Shown: positions 29,840 to 39,339 of the stretch, in pieces
How the letters are laid out: each line of letters opens with the position of its first letter
Position numbering within the stretch: position 1 is the stretch's first letter
From: Prochlorococcus sp. AG-402-K10
Lineage (GTDB): Bacteria > Cyanobacteriota > Cyanobacteriia > PCC-6307 > Cyanobiaceae
NCBI GenBank assembly: GCA_003216835.1
Contig: QCIF01000004.1
Coordinates: 1 to 64,000, forward strand
Reading direction: 5' to 3'
Length of the DNA: 64,000 bases
Made by a program: the position numbers and the translations under genes
The notes under the pieces: generated by a model
Told to the model about the DNA's origin: nothing
Database searches by the model: none
What the model saw: only the letters and a program-made list of their open reading frames with translations

Positions 29840-31879
29840 ATGCTTGATAATAATGATAGCGATAATTCAGATTTTAGTCTTACTGAAAATAATATGAAAA
29901 CTAATTATTGGATTAATAAATTATTAATTTGGTGGAGCGGGTTTAGCTTAAGAACAAAATTGTTAGCGATAGCTACTCTTGTAGTAAGCCTTCTAATGAC
30001 AGGGATAACATTTTTTGCGCTTAATAGCATTCAAAGAGATGCAGGTATGAATGACACCAGATATGCAAGAGATCTAGGGCTATTACTATCAGGGAATGTT
30101 ACGGAATTAGTTGCTAATAATCAAAAGAACGAAATCTCTAATGTTGCAGAGAAGTTTTGGAGATCCAGTAGAAATTTACGTTATATATTTTTCACTGATG
30201 CTGATGATATTGTCCAACTTGGCATACCAATAAGCGCTACGCCAACAACGTCGGATAGTCAGTTCCAATTAACACGAAAATTGAGACTACCCTCGGAGCT
30301 AAAAAAAAGGCCACAATTCCCTCTAGTAAGGCAGCATGCAACGCCACAAGGTCAAGTAACAGATGTCTTTGTTCCTATGCTATGGAAAGGCAGATATCTC
30401 GGAACTTTAGCTTTAGGAGTTACTCCTAATAAAAAAGCTTTAGCAAGTTCAGCACTAACTAGAGAAGTAACAATAGCAGTATTCATTTCTATTTGGGTTT
30501 TGGTAATACTTGGAGCAGTATTTAATGCACTTACAATTACTAGACCTGTTCGAGAATTAGTCAAAGGTGTTAGGGAAATTTCTAAAGGCAACTTTAAATC
30601 GAGGATTGCTTTACCTATGACTGGAGATCTAGGGGAACTTCTAAATGGATTTAACAGAATGGCCTCTCAATTAGAAAATTATGACGAGGCAAATATTGAA
30701 GAACTAAAAGCAGCTCAAATAAAACAACAATCTCTAATAGCGACTATGGCTGATGGAGCAATATTATTAGATTCTAAGGGTAAGATTGTTCTTACCAATC
30801 CAACAGCAAAAAGATTATTTCGCTGGGAAGGAAGATTCTTAGAAGGAAAATATATTTTAAATGAGATTCCTGAAATCTTATCTAATGACCTACATCCAAA
30901 TATAGAGTCTATTCTAAACAGAGAAAAGGAGAATGATGACTTAAGAATTAGTTTAGGAGAACCAGCTAGAACTTTAAGAATTGTTTTACAATCTGTTTTA
31001 GATACAAATAAAGTCGAATTAAAAGGGATTGCAGTAACAATTCAAGATTTAACGAGAGAAGTAGAACTTAATGCAGCACAAAATAGATTTATAAGTAACG
31101 TTTCGCATGAGTTAAGAACACCACTATTTAATATAAAAAGTTACGTAGAGACTTTATATGATTTAAAAGATCAACTCTCTAACGAGGAGCAACTTGAATT
31201 CTTGGGTATTGCAAATTCAGAGACCGATAGACTAACAAGACTGGTGAATGATGTACTCGATTTATCAAGATTAGAGTCAGGGAAGATAATTCAATTAGAG
31301 TCAATGGACATCAAACCTGCAATAGAACAAACTCTTAGAAATTATAGACTTAATGCGACTGAGAAAAATGTTTCATTAGCTCATGATATAGAAGAAAACA
31401 TTCCATCAATTCTGGGAAATTTTGACTTGCTTCTACAAGTTTTTGATAATTTACTTGGTAATGGTTTGAAATTTAGTCCCAAAAAAAGCACTCTCATGAT
31501 AAGAGCTTATACTTGGCCTGATTACTGCCCTGTGTCACCAATAAGCGATAATAAAGATGATGGACCACAATGTGAGTTAATTTCACCATTACCAAAAGTA
31601 AGAATTGAAATTGCTGATACAGGTTCTGGCATATCTCAATCTGAACAAGATAAGATATTTGATCGATTTTACAGAGTAGAAAACGCAGTTCATACTGAAC
31701 AAGGTACAGGTTTAGGTTTATCCATTGTTAAAGGAATCATTCAGAAACATGGTGGAGAAATTCGTATGGCTAGTGAATTGGGGGTAGGAACAACCTTCTG
31801 GTTCGATTTACCACTTGAACAATCGGACCAAGAAGAATTAATTACACAAACTATGAACAATAATTCTGAAAGCTTTTAA
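29840..31879 (+). CDS. nblS: NblS/Hik33-type sensor histidine kinase
   Basis: This is the conserved cyanobacterial and red-algal-plastid kinase that senses high light, cold and redox stress and controls hli, psbA and phycobilisome genes in model strains. Domain order: helix 1 (about 40-62), sensor region, helix 2 (about 212-232), HAMP ('TRPVRELVKGVREISKGNFK'), PAS-like ('MADGAILLDSKGKIVLTN'), HisKA ('FISNVSHELRTPLFNIKSY', phospho-accepting His), and HATPase with 'NLLGNGLKFSP', 'DTGSGIS' and 'GTGLGLSIVKGI'. Length is 679. Its presence near several hli genes is fitting, though they are more than 20 kb away. Confidence 0.93.
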   Translation: MLDNNDSDNSDFSLTENNMKTNYWINKLLIWWSGFSLRTKLLAIATLVVSLLMTGITFFALNSIQRDAGMNDTRYARDLGLLLSGNVTELVANNQKNEISNVAEKFWRSSRNLRYIFFTDADDIVQLGIPISATPTTSDSQFQLTRKLRLPSELKKRPQFPLVRQHATPQGQVTDVFVPMLWKGRYLGTLALGVTPNKKALASSALTREVTIAVFISIWVLVILGAVFNALTITRPVRELVKGVREISKGNFKSRIALPMTGDLGELLNGFNRMASQLENYDEANIEELKAAQIKQQSLIATMADGAILLDSKGKIVLTNPTAKRLFRWEGRFLEGKYILNEIPEILSNDLHPNIESILNREKENDDLRISLGEPARTLRIVLQSVLDTNKVELKGIAVTIQDLTREVELNAAQNRFISNVSHELRTPLFNIKSYVETLYDLKDQLSNEEQLEFLGIANSETDRLTRLVNDVLDLSRLESGKIIQLESMDIKPAIEQTLRNYRLNATEKNVSLAHDIEENIPSILGNFDLLLQVFDNLLGNGLKFSPKKSTLMIRAYTWPDYCPVSPISDNKDDGPQCELISPLPKVRIEIADTGSGISQSEQDKIFDRFYRVENAVHTEQGTGLGLSIVKGIIQKHGGEIRMASELGVGTTFWFDLPLEQSDQEELITQTMNNNSESF

Positions 31880-31891
31880 AATTATCAAATT

Positions 31892-33430
31892 TTACTTATC
31901 TAATGTATTATCAACTCCTTTAAAAACATTTGGAATATTTTGATCAGGTACAACTCGATGAGGCGCCCCACTGAATATTTGTTCAAAATTAGAGAAGGAA
32001 TCCTTGATCTCAGGGCCTCGATTTGTAATTATAAATTCTCTAATCCTTTTGTCATGCCATGAACCTCTCATTTTAAAGACATTTAAAGCTCTGGCCATCT
32101 CCCCTTTAATTTCGACATATTGAAGCAACAATATAGTATCAGTAATTGTTGAGATATGAGAATCAGTAATAGAGTGACTTCCCATAAATTCTTCTGCAGT
32201 ATTTGTAAAGAAGCCAGCTATTTCTTCTTGTTTTGAATATCCAGTAACACCAATTACAAACTGCCTAAATGCATTTAAACTAACGCCTCTAGCCAATGCT
32301 GAAAGAGAATCAATCGCCATTCTCTTTGGTTTAAATTGATTAATTTGGGTTTTTATGATTTGCAAATGATCTTCTAAACCAGTTGATTCAGGATATGCGC
32401 AAATAATTTTTAATAACCCATCACTTTCCATCTTTTCAAAATCTATGCCCCAACTTGTTGCATTCCTCAGCAACTGAGCTCTAGATTCTTCATATGCGAA
32501 CAATATTGCTCTTTCATTATTGTTATAAGCATCTTCTATGAATTTCGATACAAGCATTGTCTTCCCAGTACCAGTTGCTCCTGTCGCCAAGATAATAGAA
32601 TCTTGAAAATACCCTCCGCCGCACATATCATCAAGATCTTTAACTCCAGAGCTTATCCTAATATTTGAAGATCTCTGGGTTAATCGCATCGCTCCAAGGG
32701 CAAAAACACTAATACCATCTTTTCCCATGGTGAATGGGAATTCCCCCTTCATATGCACAGTGCCTCTTAACTTTAAGACTTCTAATGTTCTTCTTCTCTT
32801 TTCTGACTCCAGAACATTTCTTAACAAGACAACATTATCAGATACGAATTCCTCCACTCCATATCTGGCAATAGGTCCATAATCATCTACCCTTTCTGTT
32901 GTCATAACAGTAGTAACTCCTATTTCCTTTAATCTCGCTATAAGTCTGAAAATTTCTCTTCTAACAACATAAATCGCATCATATTGCTGAAAAACCGCCG
33001 TTATTGAATCTATAGCAACCCTTTTAGCTTTGTATTTTCTTATAGCATAACTTATCCTCTCAATCAAAGCAGACAAGTCAAAGTTACCTGCGACATCTTG
33101 ACCATCGGGATCAGGTGAAGCATCCAAAATAAAAAGCTTATTTTGATCAATTAATTCTTGCAAATCCCAGCCGAAACTAGCAGCATTTCTTATGATATCT
33201 AAAGGCGATTCTTCAAATGTAATAAAAATCCCAGGTTCATCAAAATTACAAATTCCATAGTATAAATATTGAATCGAAAAGACAGTTTTACCAGTTCCAG
33301 ATGTACCACTAACAAGAGTACTTCGAGATACAGGTAACCCTCCTCTACAAACATCATCAAAGCCTTCTATGCCAGTAGGCAATTTTTGTACCTGCATTTT
33401 ATTTGATTTGCTAAAATTTTTATCTTTCAT
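31892..33430 (-). CDS. kaiC: Circadian clock ATPase/kinase KaiC
   Basis: KaiC is the double-domain RecA-like autokinase/ATPase of the cyanobacterial timer. Both P-loops are intact ('GTSGTGKT' in CI, 'GATGTGKT' in CII), as are the catalytic glutamate pairs ('TFEES', 'AYEES'). The CII phosphorylation region 'HISTITDT' keeps the Ser-Thr pair equivalent to S431/T432 of S. elongatus. At 512 residues it is full length. kaiB lies 74 bases upstream on the same strand. There is no kaiA, so the protein probably drives a KaiA-independent, damped timer. Confidence 0.97.
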   Translation of the reverse strand: MKDKNFSKSNKMQVQKLPTGIEGFDDVCRGGLPVSRSTLVSGTSGTGKTVFSIQYLYYGICNFDEPGIFITFEESPLDIIRNAASFGWDLQELIDQNKLFILDASPDPDGQDVAGNFDLSALIERISYAIRKYKAKRVAIDSITAVFQQYDAIYVVRREIFRLIARLKEIGVTTVMTTERVDDYGPIARYGVEEFVSDNVVLLRNVLESEKRRRTLEVLKLRGTVHMKGEFPFTMGKDGISVFALGAMRLTQRSSNIRISSGVKDLDDMCGGGYFQDSIILATGATGTGKTMLVSKFIEDAYNNNERAILFAYEESRAQLLRNATSWGIDFEKMESDGLLKIICAYPESTGLEDHLQIIKTQINQFKPKRMAIDSLSALARGVSLNAFRQFVIGVTGYSKQEEIAGFFTNTAEEFMGSHSITDSHISTITDTILLLQYVEIKGEMARALNVFKMRGSWHDKRIREFIITNRGPEIKDSFSNFEQIFSGAPHRVVPDQNIPNVFKGVDNTLDK

Positions 33431-33504
33431 GGTTTTTTGTACAAAAAAATATTATTAATAAGATTTAAATTACATTTTTCATTCTTAAGTATAAAACTTT
33501 TTAA

Positions 33505-33825
33505 TTATTTTTTCTCTAAACTATATTCACTTTCATTTAATTCATCAAAAAGCAAATCTAAACCAATTAAAACTTTCTCTCTATCCGACAAATCACCAAT
33601 AATTTTTCTTACAGGTGGTGGTAATATTTTGGCGAGGGTTGGGGTAGCCAAAATCTTATCCTCTTCTGCAAGTTGTGGTTCTTTAAGCACATCAATAACT
33701 TTTAAGGCATAAACTCCTTTAAATTCATTTTCTAAAATTTCTTTAAGAGTATTTAATGCCCTCACTGAATTAGGAGTATTCCCTGCGACATAGAGTTTTA
33801 AAATATAAGTCTTTCTTAATGACAT
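33505..33825 (-). CDS. kaiB: Circadian clock protein KaiB
   Basis: KaiB is the fold-switching thioredoxin-like partner that binds phosphorylated KaiC. '[26 protein letters not shown]' and '[28 protein letters not shown]' are the family core. It has 106 residues, close to other KaiB proteins, with an acidic C-terminus. It is directly upstream of kaiC, and the next upstream gene is divergent rplU, not kaiA. Confidence 0.97.
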   Translation of the reverse strand: MSLRKTYILKLYVAGNTPNSVRALNTLKEILENEFKGVYALKVIDVLKEPQLAEEDKILATPTLAKILPPPVRKIIGDLSDREKVLIGLDLLFDELNESEYSLEKK

Positions 33826-33920
33826 TTTTCTAATTCCTCAAATTGATATAAAAGATTTAAAATATATCTTGACTTATTACACTACAAAATAAGAAAATAA
33901 ACAAACCTTTATGATTGCTT

Positions 33921-33954
33921 ATTAGGTTAAATCAAAATTATTTTTGAACCTAAT
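33921..33954. promoter_or_regulatory. Inverted repeat in the kaiB-rplU divergent gap
   Basis: 'attaggtt' (33921-33928) and 'aacctaat' (33947-33954) are perfect 8-bp inverted arms. Inside them 'caaaa' and 'ttttg' can extend the stem across a bulge. It ends 14 bases before the rplU start, so in the rplU mRNA it would form a leader hairpin next to the ribosome-binding region. It could also be an operator for either divergent gene. Confidence 0.6.
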
Positions 33955-33968
33955 AGCGTCTTCTAGAT

Positions 33969-34484
33969 ATGACTACTTCTAAAAACTCCTCCAACAAATC
34001 ATCAGCAAATAATGAATTTTATGCAATAGCAGAGACTTCTGGCCAACAGTTTTGGTTTGAAGTTGACAAATATTATGATATTGACAGATTAAATGCCAAA
34101 GAAAAAGACAAAATAACACTTGAAAAAGTTTTACTAATAAAGGATAAAGACTCGATTTCTATAGGGAAACCATATATTAAAGATGCAAGAATTCAATTAG
34201 AGGTAGTCTCACATTTAAGAGATAAGAAAATCATTGTCTATAAGATGCGTCCTAAGAAAAAGACAAGAAGGAAAATAGGCCATAGACAAGAACTTACAAG
34301 GGTTATGGTAAAATCAATTTCTATAGGCAAAAGTTCTCCTAAAGTTTCTTCAAAAAAAGAAGCTGTCAAAAAGGACACTAAACCAACAACTTCAAAAAAG
34401 GTAGCTGTCAAAAAAGACGCTAAACCAACAACTTCAAAAAAGGTAGCTGTCAAAAAAGACGCTAAACCAACAACTTCAAATTAA
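33969..34484 (+). CDS. rplU: 50S ribosomal protein L21 with repeat-bearing C-terminal tail
   Basis: L21 binds 23S rRNA in the large subunit. The core runs from '[22 protein letters not shown]' (about residue 17) to '[20 protein letters not shown]' (about 113), as in standard L21 of about 103 residues. This protein is 171 residues because of a 16-residue N-terminal extension and a Lys/Ala/Thr-rich C-terminal tail with three 14-residue repeats. The tail is probably disordered and positively charged. rpmA follows after 8 bases in the usual L21-L27 operon. Confidence 0.95.
   Translation: MTTSKNSSNKSSANNEFYAIAETSGQQFWFEVDKYYDIDRLNAKEKDKITLEKVLLIKDKDSISIGKPYIKDARIQLEVVSHLRDKKIIVYKMRPKKKTRRKIGHRQELTRVMVKSISIGKSSPKVSSKKEAVKKDTKPTTSKKVAVKKDAKPTTSKKVAVKKDAKPTTSN
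34350..34475 (+). repeat. Three 42-bp in-frame repeats in rplU
   Basis: Three consecutive 42-bp units encode 'S-K-K-x-A-V-K-K-D-x-K-P-T-T'. Units 2 and 3 are identical at nucleotide level ('tcaaaaaaggtagctgtcaa...'); unit 1 differs at a few bases. This is a recent in-frame duplication that lengthens the basic tail of L21. Confidence 0.95.
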
Positions 34485-34492
34485 AAAAACTA

Positions 34493-34753
34493 ATGGCACA
34501 TAAAAAAGGTACAGGTTCCACTAGAAATGGAAGAGATTCAAACTCCAAAAGACTTGGTGTAAAAGCATATGGAGGAGAAAAAGTTACTGCCGGATCAATT
34601 TTAATCCGTCAAAGAGGTACTTCTTTCTTACCTGGAATCAACGTAGGGAAAGGTAAGGATGATACTCTTTTCGCATTGAAAGAGGGTACCGTGAGTTATG
34701 AAAGCATCAAAAGAAATTTAAGAAATAGAAAAAGAGTTAATATAATTCTTTAA
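34493..34753 (+). CDS. rpmA: 50S ribosomal protein L27
   Basis: L27 reaches towards the peptidyl-transferase centre. The N-terminus '[24 protein letters not shown]' is the canonical form with no cleavable extension, followed by '[15 protein letters not shown]'. It has 86 residues. It forms an operon with rplU, and its end overlaps the convergent methyltransferase gene by 4 bases. Confidence 0.97.
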   Translation: MAHKKGTGSTRNGRDSNSKRLGVKAYGGEKVTAGSILIRQRGTSFLPGINVGKGKDDTLFALKEGTVSYESIKRNLRNRKRVNIIL

Positions 34754-35487
34754 GATTTCTTATAAGCTCTTGTAGTTATAAGAATGGGATGAAAAACTTC
34801 TATAAAATTTAATTGAAGTTTTTTAAAAAACCCTTCGATAATTTCATTATCGTCAATATGAAATGGATATTCATTGTTTTCTCCCTTATAGAAATACCAA
34901 TTAAATAGTGCAATAGACTTAGAATCCATAATTTTATTAAAAATATCAAGTTGAGAAGCAGGATCAGGAAGATGTTCCAATACATCTAGACAAACTATTG
35001 AATCGAATTTAGATATTTCTGTTTCTTGAATTGTCTTGCAAAAGGTGATTTTATTTTCCAATCCTAATTTCTTAGCCCTATATTCAACAAAGATTCGATT
35101 TGTTTGATTAATATCTACGAAAAAAACATGCTCTACCTTTGAAGACATGGCATTGGCTAAGGCATGCGTCCCTATCCCACCACCAAAATCTAAAACTAAC
35201 TCTCTTGAAAATCTCTGTTGAAGCCTTAATGTATCAGCAATATAATCTTTACTGGAAATATGCCAAGCAGCTAAATCAGCCAGATGCTTATCTCCTACAA
35301 TGTCTTCATAAAAATCTGATACTTCACCCAAAGCATCTCCAGGATGCAAACTTGCCAAGTTGATCTTTGCGTTTTCCAGGAAGTCCTCTAAATCAGATTC
35401 TTCAATAGAAAGGAATTCTATTAAATGAGATTTCAAATTAAAAGCATCATTAAGGAATTCTTTTAATATGAAATCATCGTTTTTCAA
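34750..35487 (-). CDS. Class I SAM-dependent methyltransferase
   Basis: A Rossmann-type methyltransferase core is visible: motif I '[14 protein letters not shown]' (about residue 100), '[10 protein letters not shown]' as the acidic motif II, and '[20 protein letters not shown]' as motif IV/V. The N-terminal 90 residues are helical and acidic. The substrate is unknown. The 245-residue protein is convergent with rpmA and divergent from truB. Confidence 0.8.
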   Translation of the reverse strand: MKNDDFILKEFLNDAFNLKSHLIEFLSIEESDLEDFLENAKINLASLHPGDALGEVSDFYEDIVGDKHLADLAAWHISSKDYIADTLRLQQRFSRELVLDFGGGIGTHALANAMSSKVEHVFFVDINQTNRIFVEYRAKKLGLENKITFCKTIQETEISKFDSIVCLDVLEHLPDPASQLDIFNKIMDSKSIALFNWYFYKGENNEYPFHIDDNEIIEGFFKKLQLNFIEVFHPILITTRAYKKS

Positions 35488-35564
35488 TTGCCTAATTTTT
35501 AATTTCCAATATAAAAATAATAAGATAGTAAGAAATCATCATCAAAGTATTCTTAATATTAAAA

Positions 35565-36482
35565 ATGGAAATTAAGGATGGGTTCTTAGTAATTAATAAA
35601 GAGAGAGGATGTACCTCTCATGATTGTGTTAAACAAATAAGGAAGTTAATAAACAAAAAGAAAGTTGGTCACACCGGCACTCTTGATCCCGAGGTAACAG
35701 GGACATTACCAATTGCGATAGGAAGTGCGACAAGATTTATTCAATATTTACCTCAATGGAAAACATATATAGGACAAATAAAATTAGGATTAAGAACAAA
35801 TACTGATGATATTCAAGGGAGAATAATTAATAAGAAGGATTGGCCAAAAATTAGTAGCGAAAGTTTAGATAAATATTTAAATAATTTTCGAGGAATAATC
35901 AAACAAATCCCTCCAAAGGTCTCTAGCGTTCATATTAATGGTGAAAGGGCCTATAAAAAGGCTTTGCAGAATGAAGATTTTGAATTATCTCCTAGAGAAG
36001 TAAAAATAGAGGAACTCTTACTAATGAAATGGAATCAAGCAAATGGAATAATAGAATTAAAAATTAAATGTTCAGCAGGAACATATATAAGATCGATCGC
36101 CAGAGATTTGGGTACAATTTTAAATTCCGAGGGTTGTCTTTTTAAACTAAAAAGAATTTCTGCTTGTGGATTCCATGAGCACGATTCTATAAAAATATCT
36201 GATATAAAGAAAAACCAATACAACACCAGCAATTTAATTATGCCAACAATTTCTGCACTTGATCATATCTCAACATTAGTTTTAATTAATAAAGAAGAAA
36301 TCAATTTTTGGCAAACAGGAAGAGTAATCAAGTTTGATTCGAATAACTTTACTAAAACCTGCTCTTTTGATTACAAAAAACCTATTAAAATTATCGATCT
36401 TAAAAAGAATCTTCTTGGTATAGGCTTTATTAATGAAGAGCAAACTAATTTAAATCCTAAATTAGTTCTTAATGCAAAATAA
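35565..36482 (+). CDS. truB: tRNA pseudouridine-55 synthase
   Basis: TruB makes pseudouridine 55 in the T-loop of tRNAs. The catalytic aspartate lies in '[19 protein letters not shown]' (about residues 36-54). '[11 protein letters not shown]' precedes it, and '[14 protein letters not shown]' (about 169) is also diagnostic. At 305 residues it is near family length. It converges with the SpoIID gene. Confidence 0.95.
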   Translation: MEIKDGFLVINKERGCTSHDCVKQIRKLINKKKVGHTGTLDPEVTGTLPIAIGSATRFIQYLPQWKTYIGQIKLGLRTNTDDIQGRIINKKDWPKISSESLDKYLNNFRGIIKQIPPKVSSVHINGERAYKKALQNEDFELSPREVKIEELLLMKWNQANGIIELKIKCSAGTYIRSIARDLGTILNSEGCLFKLKRISACGFHEHDSIKISDIKKNQYNTSNLIMPTISALDHISTLVLINKEEINFWQTGRVIKFDSNNFTKTCSFDYKKPIKIIDLKKNLLGIGFINEEQTNLNPKLVLNAK

Positions 36483-36486
36483 TTGT

Positions 36487-37677
36487 TTATAAGAAATCTT
36501 CTTTGAAAGGTTTAACATCTACTTCCTTATAGAAATGTTTTAAAATTTGTTCTGCTTTAAGTCCTTTAGAAGCCATATATTTTGCACCCCATTGACTCAT
36601 ACCTACTCCATGACCAGATCCCTGACCTATAACTATGAGACTCTTTTCAATAGGAAAAATCTTATTCTTTTGGTCTTCAATAAATTTAAACCTCACAAAA
36701 GTACTCTTAAGATTCATTCTTCTTCTTAAATCTACCCCAGACATTTGTTCAGAACGATATTCGCCATAAAGTCTTACATTTTTTACTCTACCTGTATCAG
36801 TTATATTTGTAATCTCTATATTTTTTATTCCTCCAATCTTAGGGAACAAATTTTTTAATTCTTCATCGGAAAATCTCTTCTGCCATCGCAGTTTTGGATT
36901 TTGTTTATCAAAGTCTTTTACACTAGATAAATATTGATATTTATTCTTCCATACATCTTGACTATTTTCTGTCATACCTCCTGAACTACTATGAAATACA
37001 GCATTAATCAATTTATTCTTATATATCAAGACTAAAGATCTTGTACTTCGTACTGCTCTGATGGTTTTAGAAGTCCTTGATTCCAAACCATTGTAAACTT
37101 GACTTCTCTCCGTCGAATCAATGTCATAAAAAAGATTTCCTTTTTGCTTTAAAGCATATGTCCGAGAAGCAATAGCCTGCGCTTTCAATGCTTCAATAGG
37201 CCATTTAGTTGGCATCTCTGAACCAACCACACTACTAAGGTATCTTTCAATCCCAAGAACGTTAACTATTAATATTTCAGCATCTAGTATGTATAGATTA
37301 ATTGTACCTGAATATCTTTTCTGACCGACCCAAATACCTCTCCCATCAGAAGATTTAACTTGCAATTTTTGTTTATTTTTTAAATCATATATTTTTTGTT
37401 TATTTTGATCAAAGAATAAAATTTTTCTATTTTTTTGATTTTTTAAAGTTAAGCCTCTTATTTTTTTATTGGGAAAACTTTTTCCCTTTATAATTAAAGG
37501 TATAAATCTATCTGATCTAATTCTTACCTTATTATTTTTTGCTATTAGGACCCTTATTATTGGCTCTTTGGAGGCATAAACAGAATGATTGTAAAAAATA
37601 CATAAAAATACAATACCTGCTACATAAAATTTAAGTGAAGTTTTTACAGATTTAAATATCACTTTGTTTAAAAACAA
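36487..37677 (-). CDS. SpoIID/LytB domain protein (exported)
   Basis: An N-terminal hydrophobic segment ('FYVAGIVFLCIFYNHSVYA') looks like a signal or anchor. The SpoIID/LytB amidase-enhancer domain is marked by 'GSEMPTKWPIEALKAQAIASRTYAL', 'VFHSSSGGMTE' and 'GQGSGHGVGMSQWGAKYMA'. In Bacillus SpoIID is a lytic transglycosylase; cyanobacterial homologues probably remodel septal peptidoglycan. The ORF uses TTG; a GTG five codons on is an alternative. It is divergent from rnz. Confidence 0.9.
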   Translation of the reverse strand: MFLNKVIFKSVKTSLKFYVAGIVFLCIFYNHSVYASKEPIIRVLIAKNNKVRIRSDRFIPLIIKGKSFPNKKIRGLTLKNQKNRKILFFDQNKQKIYDLKNKQKLQVKSSDGRGIWVGQKRYSGTINLYILDAEILIVNVLGIERYLSSVVGSEMPTKWPIEALKAQAIASRTYALKQKGNLFYDIDSTERSQVYNGLESRTSKTIRAVRSTRSLVLIYKNKLINAVFHSSSGGMTENSQDVWKNKYQYLSSVKDFDKQNPKLRWQKRFSDEELKNLFPKIGGIKNIEITNITDTGRVKNVRLYGEYRSEQMSGVDLRRRMNLKSTFVRFKFIEDQKNKIFPIEKSLIVIGQGSGHGVGMSQWGAKYMASKGLKAEQILKHFYKEVDVKPFKEDFL

Positions 37678-37749
37678 GTTTTAAATTTGCCTTAGTTTGA
37701 CTAAAAGTCTAGATTTAATCTAGGTATCAAAACAAAAATATCATAATAA

Positions 37750-38688
37750 GTGAACATCACCTTCTTAGGAACAAGTTCTGGAGTGCCAACTTTAACAAGA
37801 AATGTCTCTTCCTTAGCTCTTAAATTATCTCAATCTTCTGAAGTATGGCTATTTGACTGTGGAGAGGGAACGCAACATCAAATAATGAAAAGTAATATTA
37901 AATCCTCTCAAATCAAGAAGATATTTATTACACATATGCATGGTGATCATATTTATGGTTTACCTGGTCTCTTGGCAACCCTAGGACTATCAGGCAACAG
38001 TAATGGAATTGAAATTTACGGACCTAAAGATCTAAGAGGTTTCATCACTTCTGCTCTTAATAGCAGTTATTGCAAGTTGTCTTTTCCATTGCACTTTGTA
38101 GAAGTTGAAGATTATGCCTCACAAAATAAATTTTTATTTGAAAACGATAAATTAAAAGTTAATTGCGCATGTCTTAAACATAGATTGCCTGCGTATGGTT
38201 ATCGAGTAAACGAGAAAGATAAACCAGGCATATTTGATATCAAAAAAGCAGAGTATATGAATATACCTCCTGGGCCAATCTATGCAGAACTTCAACAAGG
38301 TAAAACAGTGAAGCTAGAAAATGGGAGATCTTTTAATGGGAAAGAATTTTGTGGACCGCCTAGAAAGGGTGAAAGTTTTGTTTATTGCACAGATACGGTC
38401 TTTAGCGAATCAGCGGTATCTTTATCAAAAAACGCTGATTTACTGGTTCATGAATCTACATTTTCTAAAGAAGACGAGAAAATGGCTTATGAAAAATTAC
38501 ATTCCACAACAATCATGGCAGCACAAACAGCATTATTATCTAATGCAAAAAAATTGATCATTACACATTTAAGTCCAAGATATACTAACCGAAGTTCAAT
38601 CACACCAAGGGATTTGCTTAAAGAGGCTCAGAAAATTTTTCCCAATACTTACCTCGCTAAGGACTTTTTAACTTCAGAAATTAAATAA
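37750..38688 (+). CDS. rnz: Ribonuclease Z
   Basis: RNase Z cuts the 3' trailer of tRNA precursors, which matters here because CCA is not encoded in the tRNAs seen. The metallo-beta-lactamase zinc motif 'ITHMHGDHIYGLPGL' is near residue 61. The substrate-binding exosite is visible as 'NIPPGPIYAELQQGKTV', and a final histidine in 'KLIITHLSPRY'. It has 312 residues and a GTG start. Confidence 0.95.
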   Translation: MNITFLGTSSGVPTLTRNVSSLALKLSQSSEVWLFDCGEGTQHQIMKSNIKSSQIKKIFITHMHGDHIYGLPGLLATLGLSGNSNGIEIYGPKDLRGFITSALNSSYCKLSFPLHFVEVEDYASQNKFLFENDKLKVNCACLKHRLPAYGYRVNEKDKPGIFDIKKAEYMNIPPGPIYAELQQGKTVKLENGRSFNGKEFCGPPRKGESFVYCTDTVFSESAVSLSKNADLLVHESTFSKEDEKMAYEKLHSTTIMAAQTALLSNAKKLIITHLSPRYTNRSSITPRDLLKEAQKIFPNTYLAKDFLTSEIK

Positions 38689-38711
38689 ACTGCAACAGTT
38701 CGTGAGAAGTA

Positions 38712-38731
38712 GGGTTGTAAATGACCAACCC
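38712..38731 (+). terminator. Hairpin downstream of rnz
   Basis: 'gggttg' and 'caaccc' pair perfectly around an 8-nt loop, 23 bases after the rnz stop. No T-run follows, so it is at best a weak terminator. It could instead belong to the 5' leader of the next gene, which starts 32 bases downstream. Confidence 0.4.
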
Positions 38732-38762
38732 ATGAAATAATAGTCTTAGGTTTTTCTATTTG

Positions 38763-39323
38763 ATGTCGATCGAAATGGTTACTTTTTTTTCGTTCCTAAA
38801 CAAGTCTCTAAAAAGACTTATGATTTTACTTCCATTGATTGTTGGTTTAATCTTAAATCCAATCTCTGCAAATGCACTATATCCTAGTGATCCTTCGTCA
38901 GTAGATGTATTGAAAGGTAATCTTCATGGACAAGATCTTCAAAATACTGAATATGTAAAATATGATTTATCTGGTCAAGACTTAGGGGAGACTAATCTTC
39001 AAGGTGCATATATGAGTGTAACAACTGCAGAAAATGCAAGTTTCCAAGGAGCCAATATGGATGGCCTAATTGCATATGCCACTCGTTTTGATAACGCTGA
39101 CCTTTCAAATGCAATTCTTACAAATGCCGATCTATTGAAAAGCTTTTTTGATGGAGCCAACATAGACGGAACAGATTTTACTGATTCAAATCTTGATCTA
39201 GCCCAGAGAAAATCATTATGTTCAAGAGCAACAGGTACTAATCCAAAAACAGGGGTAAATACACTTGATAGTCTTGAATGCGATGGTTTAAAAGGTTATA
39301 TACCTGCAACCCCAAAAGCTTAA
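38763..39323 (+). CDS. Pentapeptide-repeat protein with signal peptide
   Basis: An N-terminal hydrophobic signal (about residues 20-40, 'ILLPLIVGLILNPISANA') is followed by a pentapeptide-repeat beta-helix of the A(D/N)LxX type ('LSGQDLGETNLQGAYM', 'ASFQGANMDGLI', 'DLSNAILTNADLLKS'). Two cysteines in the C-terminal tail may form a disulfide. Such proteins are common in the cyanobacterial thylakoid lumen; function is unknown. ATG at 38763 is preferred over the adjoining TTG in the ORF track. A strong terminator follows. Confidence 0.85.
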   Translation: MSIEMVTFFSFLNKSLKRLMILLPLIVGLILNPISANALYPSDPSSVDVLKGNLHGQDLQNTEYVKYDLSGQDLGETNLQGAYMSVTTAENASFQGANMDGLIAYATRFDNADLSNAILTNADLLKSFFDGANIDGTDFTDSNLDLAQRKSLCSRATGTNPKTGVNTLDSLECDGLKGYIPATPKA

Positions 39324-39339
39324 TTTAAAATTAATTTAC

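Noticed and set aside
33826-33968. kaiA remnant between kaiB and rplU
   Set aside because: 143 bp with no KaiA-like reading in the kaiB direction; only a hairpin is present.
34238-34453. 71-residue minus-strand ORF opposite rplU
   Set aside because: Shadow of the 42-bp repeat; the sense strand is clearly L21.
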